From Candidatus Saccharimonadota bacterium (GTDB taxonomy: Bacteria; Patescibacteriota; Saccharimonadia; Saccharimonadales; Saccharimonadaceae), in assembly GCA_030645815.1 (NCBI GenBank), contig JAUSMW010000267.1, forward strand, positions 1-47,849: 47,849 nucleotides of DNA. The letters are read 5' to 3'. Positions 17,722 through 24,688 of the stretch are shown here, one piece after another. The notes under the pieces are model-generated. The model saw nothing but the letters and a program-made list of their open reading frames with translations. It ran no database searches and had not been told where the DNA came from. Position 1 is the first letter of the stretch, and each line of letters starts with the position of its first letter. A program made the translations under genes and the position numbers.

Positions 17722-17812
17722 TGCGTATCTGTTAAATACATGGTACAATTGCACCTGTTCTGCGAGCAGAAAGCACCTTTATTTTTAGTCGTGGCATTTT
17801 GCCACGGCACGA

Positions 17813-17889
17813 GCACCGGTAGCTCAGTGGATTAGAGCATCTGTCTTCGGAACAGAGGGTCGTAGGTTCGAATCCTACCCGGTGTACCA
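17813..17889 (+). tRNA. tRNA-Arg (anticodon UCG), CCA encoded
   Basis: GCACCGG...CCGGTGT acceptor (one G-U), anticodon stem-loop TCTGT-CTTCGGA-ACAGA, GGTTCGAATCC, ACCA end. Confidence 0.93.
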
Positions 17890-17925
17890 TATAAAAATCC
17901 CATGTTCGTCATGGGTTTTTTATAT
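17890..17925. terminator. Symmetric hairpin/terminator after tRNA-Arg
   Basis: atataaaaatCCCATG-ttcgt-CATGGGttttttatat. Confidence 0.8.
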
Positions 17926-17929
17926 GGTT

Positions 17930-18075
17930 GCATGCGTACGCATGCGGGAACCGTAAGGTTCGGCGTAGCGAGAAAGCGCGCAGGAATATATTCCGAGCAC
18001 TTTCGAGTGGAGTAGCGAAGCGATATCCACCCGAGCATGATTGAAGTGGAAAGGGCCGAAGGCTGCTATCCTAAC
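17930..18075. other. Structured non-coding stretch (serial small hairpins and palindromes)
   Basis: Perfect 16-bp palindrome GCATGCGTACGCATGC, then GAACC-gtaa-GGTTC, palindrome GGAATATATTCC, CACT-ttcg-AGTG, GTGGA...TCCAC, GCC-gaa-GGC. Confidence 0.5.
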
Positions 18076-18177
18076 CACCCATCATCCATAAGCCAATAAA
18101 TTTGCTAATTAGGCTTCAATTGTGATACCAAAATGATTATGCTACGATGTAGCTATCATTTAAATCTAAAAATAGTT

Positions 18178-19077
18178 ATGACCCCAGATAAAAATCAACA
18201 ACCATCTCCGAACAACCCAAATATAGTTCCAGCCCAGTCTGACAGCGAATCAAGCACCCCACGAGAAGTGGAAGTAACTACGGCACCCTCACAGGCCGAA
18301 AGCATATCTAATTTCAAGAATCATACAAATATTACACCTATACATTCAGATATAAAGCCCTCAGACATTCATCTCCCGGTTACACCTCCTGTACAACCAC
18401 AAACTGATGCTGTGTCTCCTCAGGCGGCAAGTTCGACTTCATCATTCCCGATATCAACTGATAATCCGGGCAAGGCGACTGGTATTCTAAGCATTGTGTT
18501 TATGTTTGTATTCCCTATCCTAGGAGTCATCTTCGGTATGGTATCACGCAGCAAATCAAATGCGGCCGGTGTGTCGACCAAGCTTGGCTCTATTGGCTTT
18601 ATTGGTAGTATCATCACAACATTGTTATCGATTACCAGCATCGTATTATTTATCATATTTGCCATCAATGCAGGAAACCTACTGAAATCTCAGGGCTCAA
18701 ATTACAGTAACGGCAGTGGCTCAAACGAGTCCATGCCCTGGCAAGAGAAAAAGCTTGTCTCTGATGCAAATAAGCTTTCGAAACTTGCGGAAGCATACCA
18801 TGCAACTAATGGTGACTACCCAAAGACACTCCGAGATTTTGTTACTTATCCTGAGTCGAAGATTCCAGATGACATAAAACTTTCCGGAAATATTGTAACA
18901 GGTGGTGGGGTCGCATACGGATACTGCAGTGCCGGTGCTGCACAAATTGCCTACAGAAGCTGGGCAGGTGAAGGTTCTAACGGAAGAATCTTTTCAGGAA
19001 AAGTAATAATAACTGCACTAGGCTCAGCTAGTTCGTCGCAGGCATGTTCTTCCCTTAACGTAGATTACCATCCTTAG
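18178..19077 (+). CDS. DUF4190-like membrane protein with pilin-like exterior domain (tentative)
   Basis: MTPDKNQQPSPNNPN... tail, ATGILSIVFMFVFPILGVIFGMVSRSKS...IGSIITTLLSITSIVLFIIFAIN, then SDANKLSKLAEAYHATNGDYPKTLRDF. Confidence 0.6.
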   Translation: MTPDKNQQPSPNNPNIVPAQSDSESSTPREVEVTTAPSQAESISNFKNHTNITPIHSDIKPSDIHLPVTPPVQPQTDAVSPQAASSTSSFPISTDNPGKATGILSIVFMFVFPILGVIFGMVSRSKSNAAGVSTKLGSIGFIGSIITTLLSITSIVLFIIFAINAGNLLKSQGSNYSNGSGSNESMPWQEKKLVSDANKLSKLAEAYHATNGDYPKTLRDFVTYPESKIPDDIKLSGNIVTGGGVAYGYCSAGAAQIAYRSWAGEGSNGRIFSGKVIITALGSASSSQACSSLNVDYHP

Positions 19078-19103
19078 TGGTGTATGCGTAACGGATTAAC
19101 AAT

Positions 19104-19132
19104 TTGACAACTACCTTAAAAAAGCGTATATC
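19104..19132 (+). promoter_or_regulatory. Promoter TTGACA-N17-TATATC
   Basis: Consensus -35 and 17-bp spacing upstream of 19166. Confidence 0.55.
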
Positions 19133-19165
19133 TATAGTTAGATACAAAATAATAGGAGGTATCAG

Positions 19166-19705
19166 ATGAGTCAAATATCAAAAGATTTGTGGGGAGTGCT
19201 GGCCCTACGTGGAATCGTAGCGATTCTTTTCGGACTTGCAGCTGTGTTTTGGCCAGCTATTACACTAGTAACATTAGTGTATCTAGTTAGCGCTTTCTTG
19301 CTTGCAAGTGGCGTGGTGGGACTCGTGGTGGGATTGATTAACATCGGTAATGGAAAAGTTTCTTTTCTTTCCCGAGTGCTGTCAATACTAATAAGTGTTG
19401 CTGAAATTGGTGTAGGTGTGTACTTGATACGTCACGCTAGCATCGCTTTTGCAGCGTTCGTGCTAATCGTAGGTCTTGTCCTAATTGCACGCGGAATTGT
19501 TGATATATTTTCAGCAATCTTCGAAGAAGACGCGGCAACCAGCAAAACGATCCTCGTTATTACAGGCGTATTGTCTGTGATCGTTGGTGTTATCCTACTA
19601 ATGCAACCTGTATCAGCAGGCGTTGCGTTTGTGTGGGTACTAGGCCTATACGCATTGATCACCGGACCAATGCTTCTAGCTCTCGCGTACGACATCAAAA
19701 AATAA
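19166..19705 (+). CDS. DUF308/HdeD-family membrane protein
   Basis: LWGVLALRGIVAILFGLAAVFWPAITLVTLVYLVSAFLLASGV; multi-TM; SD aggaggt. Confidence 0.8.
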   Translation: MSQISKDLWGVLALRGIVAILFGLAAVFWPAITLVTLVYLVSAFLLASGVVGLVVGLINIGNGKVSFLSRVLSILISVAEIGVGVYLIRHASIAFAAFVLIVGLVLIARGIVDIFSAIFEEDAATSKTILVITGVLSVIVGVILLMQPVSAGVAFVWVLGLYALITGPMLLALAYDIKK

Positions 19706-19707
19706 CT

Positions 19708-19744
19708 TTGCTTGCCACTGACTAGTTCAGTGGTTGGCGAGCAA
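19708..19744. terminator. Inverted repeat between convergent DUF308 gene and comF
   Basis: TTGCTTGCCACTGA-ctagt-TCAGTGGttGGCGAGCAA (small bulge); T-run on the minus-strand side. Confidence 0.5.
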
Positions 19745-20384
19745 TAGCAGCGACCCAAACCTCATTGGCACCAGCCCCTTTGAGCACTCGGGTCGCTGCT
19801 TTGATTGTTGAACCAGTCGTTACAACATCATCAATTATCAAGTAGGGGACGTTCCTGTCTAGTTTCGTTTTGCAAGCAAAAGCCAACTCAGCCTGCTTGC
19901 GTCTTTCTATTTTAGTTGCCTTGTGTTGAATTGTATTGTTCATGCGACTCAAAGTTGATTGTACATGCAATTTTCGTAAACCAGCAAAGCTACGTGCAAT
20001 TAACTCTGCATGGTCATAACCGCGAATTCTTTTGTGATGAGAAATCGTAGGTATAAACACTACGATTGTGTCCTTCGGCAATATTGGTACTGTTTGGTCT
20101 AGTAGCAATGCCAATGATTGATGTGCTTCGTAGGCTCTGGCCCACTTAAAGTCACCAACCACTCGCGCTAATTCGGCTTCACGCACACCCGTAACCCAAG
20201 CTTTAGTAAACGGTAGATTACAGTCGCTGCAACTACCCACTACAGTAGGCCTACGACACTCAATACACGTGTTTTCGGTCTCATTAGCGATGTTATATAT
20301 ACAACTATCACACAAAATATTGCCTATTTTTTGGCATGAATAACAGTGGTGTGGAGCTATGTTTTGCAATATTTTGTCTATCAT
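19722..20384 (-). CDS. comF: ComF family phosphoribosyltransferase-like protein
   Basis: Zn-ribbon CYSCQKIGNILCDSC..CIECRRP..CSDC and PRTase motif YLIIDDVVTTGSTIKAATRVLKGAGANEVWVAAIAR. Confidence 0.92.
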   Translation of the reverse strand: MIDKILQNIAPHHCYSCQKIGNILCDSCIYNIANETENTCIECRRPTVVGSCSDCNLPFTKAWVTGVREAELARVVGDFKWARAYEAHQSLALLLDQTVPILPKDTIVVFIPTISHHKRIRGYDHAELIARSFAGLRKLHVQSTLSRMNNTIQHKATKIERRKQAELAFACKTKLDRNVPYLIIDDVVTTGSTIKAATRVLKGAGANEVWVAAIARQPLN

Positions 20385-20492
20385 TGTAATTTTTACTTTT
20401 TTTGCTGGATTTTTGCCAATCTATTAGTTATAATCATTCTTAGGACATAAATTGTCAAGCGAGTTATAAACGACAATAAGTGGAGGAGACCC

Positions 20493-20954
20493 ATGGCAAA
20501 GAAAAACAATGATGACGATTTGCTAATCGAAGATGAGTTAGCGGCGGCATTTCTAAATGACGAAGAAGATCAAGGTGGTGCTACAACTACAGTTGTAGAA
20601 GAAACTTGGGAAGAAGCTGACGCGGCAGTTCCAGGACAACTAGCAGTTGATGTCTACGAAACAGATGACCGGCTAATTGTGAAAGCCCGCACAGCAGGTG
20701 TGAGCAAGCAAGACTTAGACGTAAGTATCAGCGATGGTATTTTAACTATCAGCGGTACACTATCTAGTGGTGATGACTCAGCAGCATCACAATGGCACAT
20801 CCAAGAATGTTACTGGGGTGAATTTAGCCGAACACTGGCTCTACCGGTTGCAGTAAAAGAAGATGAAGTAGAAGCAGTTCTAAAAGATGGTGTTCTCACT
20901 ATTGGCTTTACTAAAGTTAAAGCTGAACAAGCTCGTAAGATTCAGATTAACTAA
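20493..20954 (+). CDS. Hsp20/alpha-crystallin family small heat-shock protein
   Basis: GQLAVDVYETDDRLIVKARTAGVSKQDLDVSISDGILTISGTL...CYWGEFSRTLALPVAVKEDEVEAVLKDGVLTIGF; SD ggaggag. Confidence 0.93.
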   Translation: MAKKNNDDDLLIEDELAAAFLNDEEDQGGATTTVVEETWEEADAAVPGQLAVDVYETDDRLIVKARTAGVSKQDLDVSISDGILTISGTLSSGDDSAASQWHIQECYWGEFSRTLALPVAVKEDEVEAVLKDGVLTIGFTKVKAEQARKIQIN

Positions 20955-20971
20955 CAAAACTTTGTGACATT

Positions 20972-21001
20972 AAAAAACCTCCGATTTACCGGAGGTTTTT
21001 T
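20972..21001. terminator. Bidirectional intrinsic terminator
   Basis: aaaaaaCCTCCG-atttac-CGGAGGtttttt between convergent genes. Confidence 0.92.
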
Positions 21002-21023
21002 ATATTGAATCAATAATCAAACT

Positions 21024-21467
21024 TTAGTTACTAGGAACGTCGCTACCTGTAGTTAGGCTAGATGTCACGAATTGTACACCAGCATATGCTAGGAAGGCCA
21101 CGACTATACCGATAATCGCATATAGAATCGTGTTCTTTGCACCGGTAACCGCGTTCTGGTCGCCGTTAGACGTCACGTAACGCAAGCCACCGATAATCAG
21201 CATGATAACTGCCACTGCACCTACTAGGAACAGCAAGATATTAGCTACTACCGCAAACACACCAGTTGGACCAGTTAATGTTTGTGCTGTTGTCTCTGGG
21301 TTTGCACATTGCGTACCACCCTGTAGAGTCGGGGTAGAAGTATCACAGTCAGCTAATACAGGAGCGGATAGTACGATACCACTTACACCAGCAATTACTA
21401 ACGCCACCATTGCAAACTGTGTCACAATCAGCTGCTGCAAACGTGCTTTTATGTTTAGTTTTTTCAT
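21024..21467 (-). CDS. VirB2/TrbC-like pilin-family protein (paralog 1)
   Basis: Signal peptide, then LFLVGAVAVIMLIIGGLRYVTSNGDQNAVTGAKNTILYAIIGIVVAFLAYAGVQFV. Confidence 0.85.
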   Translation of the reverse strand: MKKLNIKARLQQLIVTQFAMVALVIAGVSGIVLSAPVLADCDTSTPTLQGGTQCANPETTAQTLTGPTGVFAVVANILLFLVGAVAVIMLIIGGLRYVTSNGDQNAVTGAKNTILYAIIGIVVAFLAYAGVQFVTSSLTTGSDVPSN

Positions 21468-21516
21468 TTTAACTTTTCTCCTTAATCTATTTATGAGATC
21501 TATACTCTTATTTATA

Positions 21517-21954
21517 TCAAACCACAGCCGTTTTGTGAATACTTGAATTAATAGCCGAGCCCTTTGTACTGGTTCCGGTCAAGCTACCAACTACAAATTG
21601 AACCGCAGCATATGCCAAGAACGCCACAATTATACCGATAATTGCGTATAGGATTGTATTCTTTGCCCCCGTAACTGCATTTTGATCGCCATTACTAGAC
21701 ACATACCTGAGACCGCCAATGATGAGCATGATAACAGCTACTGCACCTACTAGGAACAATATAATGTTGGTGACGTTTACGATGACACTGGCAAGTGCAT
21801 CGCCTTCGTCACAATTTTTTACATTTTTACATGACTCTTGCTTGGTGATCTCTTTTGCTTGGTCAAAGCCTATAGCATGTGTTGCTACAATCGGCACAGC
21901 CGAAAAGACTAGCATCGATACTATCGCTAAAATCATATTTGTAATTTTTTTCAT
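21517..21954 (-). CDS. VirB2/TrbC-like pilin-family protein (paralog 2)
   Basis: LFLVGAVAVIMLIIGGLRYVSSNGDQNAVTGAKNTILYAIIGIIVAFLAYAAVQFV, nearly identical to paralog 1 over the membrane core. Confidence 0.85.
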   Translation of the reverse strand: MKKITNMILAIVSMLVFSAVPIVATHAIGFDQAKEITKQESCKNVKNCDEGDALASVIVNVTNIILFLVGAVAVIMLIIGGLRYVSSNGDQNAVTGAKNTILYAIIGIIVAFLAYAAVQFVVGSLTGTSTKGSAINSSIHKTAVV

Positions 21955-21967
21955 TTTTTTGACCCCT

Positions 21968-22333
21968 TTAGATATTCACTAATATAAAGTTGACTATAGC
22001 ATACGCCATGATAGCAACAACCAGTCCTATAACTGCATATAGTATAGCGTTCCTGGCTTTGCTAGCCGCACCTGCATCGCCGTTACTCAGGACATAGCGA
22101 AGCCCGCCAATAACAATCACAACCACAGCTATGATGCCGGCTATAAAGAGTAGAAGATTGATAATATTCTGTACAAATACGCTAACGGTACTCCCGCTTG
22201 TGCCGCCACTTTTGACTATACCTGTTTCAAAACCAGTCTTTGCTTTGCCATCAAGCGCAAATACCTGAACACTCGCCATAACTGGCACAGCTAGTAGGGT
22301 TACAACTGCCAGTATTGTTTTTATTTTATTCAT
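21968..22333 (-). CDS. VirB2/TrbC-like pilin-family protein (paralog 3)
   Basis: LLFIAGIIAVVVIVIGGLRYVLSNGDAGAASKARNAILYAVIGLVVAIMAYAIVNFI. Confidence 0.85.
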   Translation of the reverse strand: MNKIKTILAVVTLLAVPVMASVQVFALDGKAKTGFETGIVKSGGTSGSTVSVFVQNIINLLLFIAGIIAVVVIVIGGLRYVLSNGDAGAASKARNAILYAVIGLVVAIMAYAIVNFILVNI

Positions 22334-22338
22334 TTTAT

Positions 22339-22743
22339 TTAGGTTAGGTTATCTAATACAAAGTTTACTATGGCGTAGGCCATGACAGCTATAACTATAC
22401 CTATAATCGCATACAAGATTGTGTTACGAGCCGAGGAAACAGTATTTGCATCTCCGTTAGATGTAACGAAACGAAAGCCAGCAATCACTATCATCAGCAC
22501 CGCAATCAAACCAATTAGAAACGATATGATACCAATAACACTCTTGATTACTGCTGTAAAATCATTAGCAGTGTTACCAGAGCCTGTACCACCAGCTTTT
22601 TTAACACCATCCTGAGCTTGATCCTTGGTGTTAACCGCTACAGGTGGTGCAGCGTGTGCTGTAGAAATAATTGGTGTGAATAACAAGCCGAACAAGGCAA
22701 TGATACTGACAAATAAACTACTGGTGATAAAGATTTTTTTCAT
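22339..22743 (-). CDS. VirB2/TrbC-like pilin-family protein (paralog 4)
   Basis: SFLIGLIAVLMIVIAGFRFVTSNGDANTVSSARNTILYAIIGIVIAVMAYAIVNFV. Confidence 0.85.
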   Translation of the reverse strand: MKKIFITSSLFVSIIALFGLLFTPIISTAHAAPPVAVNTKDQAQDGVKKAGGTGSGNTANDFTAVIKSVIGIISFLIGLIAVLMIVIAGFRFVTSNGDANTVSSARNTILYAIIGIVIAVMAYAIVNFVLDNLT

Positions 22744-22746
22744 TTT

Positions 22747-23121
22747 TTATACCTTACTGATTACAAAATTTACTATTGAATAACTCATGATGGCTATCAC
22801 TAAACCAACCAATGCATATATGATGGTGTTTTTGGCCTTACTAGCTGCACCTGCGTCGCCATCTGACGTAATATAGCGAATACCACCAACCACTATAACT
22901 AGCGCAGCAATTGCCCCTGCTAAAAATAGTAACAAGCTAATAACGCTACCGATAATAGTTGCTATATCATCACCAGTTGCTGCACATGGAGCTGAGTTGT
23001 TACCACTACACGCACCAACACCAGTATCTAAGGCAACTGCTGAATGTAGTGGTATAAAGCTCAGCACAAATGCCATAGCTAGTACTATATATGTTCGAAA
23101 AATTTTTGATTTTAGATTCAT
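22747..23121 (-). CDS. VirB2/TrbC-like pilin-family protein (paralog 5)
   Basis: LLFLAGAIAALVIVVGGIRYITSDGDAGAASKAKNTIIYALVGLVIAIMSYSIVNFV. Confidence 0.85.
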   Translation of the reverse strand: MNLKSKIFRTYIVLAMAFVLSFIPLHSAVALDTGVGACSGNNSAPCAATGDDIATIIGSVISLLLFLAGAIAALVIVVGGIRYITSDGDAGAASKAKNTIIYALVGLVIAIMSYSIVNFVISKV

Positions 23122-23489
23122 TTGAATAATCCTATTACTACACCTGTGATTATAAACGCCGAACCGATAATCACCAAACCTATCAGCGCATAGATGATTC
23201 CTTTGCGTGCCGATTGTGTCCGTCCCGGGTCGCCGTCGGACGTTATATAACGAATACCAGATATAACCAACATCAATACCGCAACAATGCCAGATATTTG
23301 ATACACACCGTTCAATATACTGCCAACAACACCATTCGTATGCACCCCAGGGTCTACAGCGTCTCGTTTTTGTAAATCATCTTTATGTATACCTACATCA
23401 ACCGCGGCTAGCGCATCTTGATATAGCGCAGCGCTACTAATAAAACTCAATAGTATTACAAATGCAGATAGAAAAACTTTTAATCTCAT
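23118..23489 (-). CDS. VirB2/TrbC-like pilin-family protein (paralog 6)
   Basis: YQISGIVAVLMLVISGIRYITSDGDPGRTQSARKGIIYALIGLVIIGSAFIITGVV; ATGA-type overlap with the next gene. Confidence 0.85.
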   Translation of the reverse strand: MRLKVFLSAFVILLSFISSAALYQDALAAVDVGIHKDDLQKRDAVDPGVHTNGVVGSILNGVYQISGIVAVLMLVISGIRYITSDGDPGRTQSARKGIIYALIGLVIIGSAFIITGVVIGLFK

Positions 23490-23929
23490 ATCAGTCCCGC
23501 CACAAAATTAACCATAGCAACTGAAGCCAGCACTATGCCTAAACCGATTAACGAGTTTGTGATAATCTTCTTTGCTGATGTCAGTCTGCCTTCATCGCCA
23601 TCGCTGGTCATATATTTAAAACCACCCCATATCACGTATCCAGTCGCAGCATAGCCAGCGATAATCATCGCTGCCTCTGTGACATTCAAAACAATCTTCC
23701 AGGTATCGACAGGACTTTCTAGAACAACACTGGTATCGCCGGGGGTACCACTACATAATCCTCGCCACCAATAGGGGAGGCCTAAAATACCACTGTCGGC
23801 TGCTTTACCTTTGTCGTCTACACATGCGGCAGCAAACACAGTCGACGAAGCTACAATTGGTGCCAACAATCCTGCACTCATAACGACTGCAATAAGTAGT
23901 AATAATGTTTTTTGAAATAATTTACTCAT
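23486..23929 (-). CDS. VirB2/TrbC-like pilin-family protein (paralog 7)
   Basis: MSKLFQKTLLLLIAVVMSAGLLAPIVASSTVFA...GYVIWGGFKYMTSDGDEGRLTSAKKIITNSLIGLGIVLASVAMVNFV. Start moved to 23929 (signal peptide and ATGA overlap with the upstream gene). Confidence 0.82.
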   Translation of the reverse strand: MSKLFQKTLLLLIAVVMSAGLLAPIVASSTVFAAACVDDKGKAADSGILGLPYWWRGLCSGTPGDTSVVLESPVDTWKIVLNVTEAAMIIAGYAATGYVIWGGFKYMTSDGDEGRLTSAKKIITNSLIGLGIVLASVAMVNFVAGLI

Positions 23930-24606
23930 CAACTGTATATCCCACCAGGAATTATAAAGTTTAGGAATGTCCACATCAAGCCAAAGGCTATTAGACCAAT
24001 AACTGCATCGACTATTATGGTAATTCCTTTTTGGGTTTGCCCAGCGTTGTCCTGTGCAGTCATATATAGGAAACCACCGTAGACTATCCCACCAATCACT
24101 GCCACCATAACACCAGCTGTTAGCCATGCAATAATAGTTAGCATTATTCTAAATATAGGATTGTCAGAATCACCACTATTTCTATCTGCATCAGTGCCGC
24201 ACTGAAAGTTAAAGAAAGTTTTGACCTGAGTGCCACAGTCTGTACCGTTAAATGTTTGGTTTTTACTACTAGCTTTCCTCGCATCTAAGCCGGCAATGTA
24301 GCCATCTTTACATGCTTTGAATTGGATATTGTTATCATCATTACTGACTTTCTTGTGACATGTAGCTTTGTTTGTATCAGTCCTGTTGTAGCCAGTTGTA
24401 TAGCCTAGAACACACGCACTTCTCTCGGAATAGTCGTGGGTGTCTTTATTTTTAGTTTCAGGATAGTTTTTACTAGCGCAATAGTCTGTCGCTTGGCTTT
24501 TCGGCGACGCATGAGCCGAATCTGGTGCAGAAAAGCCCAGGACGGTCACCGCAGAAACAAACAATAGCATATATATAGACAGTTTTTGTAATTTTTTGAT
24601 AAACAT
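23929..24606 (-). CDS. Divergent TrbC-like two-TM protein with long Cys-containing exported domain (paralog 8)
   Basis: MFIKKLQKLSIYMLLFVSAVTVLGFSAPDSAHA...CASKNYPE...SACVLGY..ATCHKK..KACKDGY..GTDCGTQ..FQCGTD...VIGGIVYGGFLYMTAQDNAGQTQKGITIIVDAVIGLIAFGLMWTFLNFI. Start 24606 preferred because a TTGCAC-N17-CATAAT promoter overlaps the 24624 ATG. Confidence 0.75.
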   Translation of the reverse strand: MFIKKLQKLSIYMLLFVSAVTVLGFSAPDSAHASPKSQATDYCASKNYPETKNKDTHDYSERSACVLGYTTGYNRTDTNKATCHKKVSNDDNNIQFKACKDGYIAGLDARKASSKNQTFNGTDCGTQVKTFFNFQCGTDADRNSGDSDNPIFRIMLTIIAWLTAGVMVAVIGGIVYGGFLYMTAQDNAGQTQKGITIIVDAVIGLIAFGLMWTFLNFIIPGGIYS

Positions 24607-24615
24607 TTCCCATAA

Positions 24616-24644
24616 ATTATGCATTTTTTATCTCATTAGTGCAA
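24616..24644 (-). promoter_or_regulatory. Promoter TTGCAC-N17-CATAAT for the pilin operon
   Basis: Minus strand: -35 at 24644-24639, -10 at 24621-24616, ATG at 24606. Confidence 0.5.
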
Positions 24645-24650
24645 ATTGAA

Positions 24651-24678
24651 TTGAGCTTGTGTTTATGAATGCTATACT
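24651..24678 (+). promoter_or_regulatory. Promoter TTGAGC-N16-TATACT for the VirB6-like gene
   Basis: Lies 10 nt upstream of ATG 24689 and overlaps the ORF-track start 24659. Confidence 0.5.
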
Positions 24679-24688
24679 TGAAATCAGT

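Noticed and set aside
17832-18038. Minus-strand ORF containing GTPGRIRTYDPLFRRQML
   Set aside because: This is the well-known spurious translation antisense to a tRNA; it overlaps tRNA-Arg and the structured non-coding stretch.
20450-20480. TTGTC...GACAA near Hsp20 as a heat-shock operator (CIRCE/HAIR-like)
   Set aside because: 5-bp arms only and no match to CIRCE (TTAGCACTC-N9-GAGTGCTAA); chance is a sufficient explanation.
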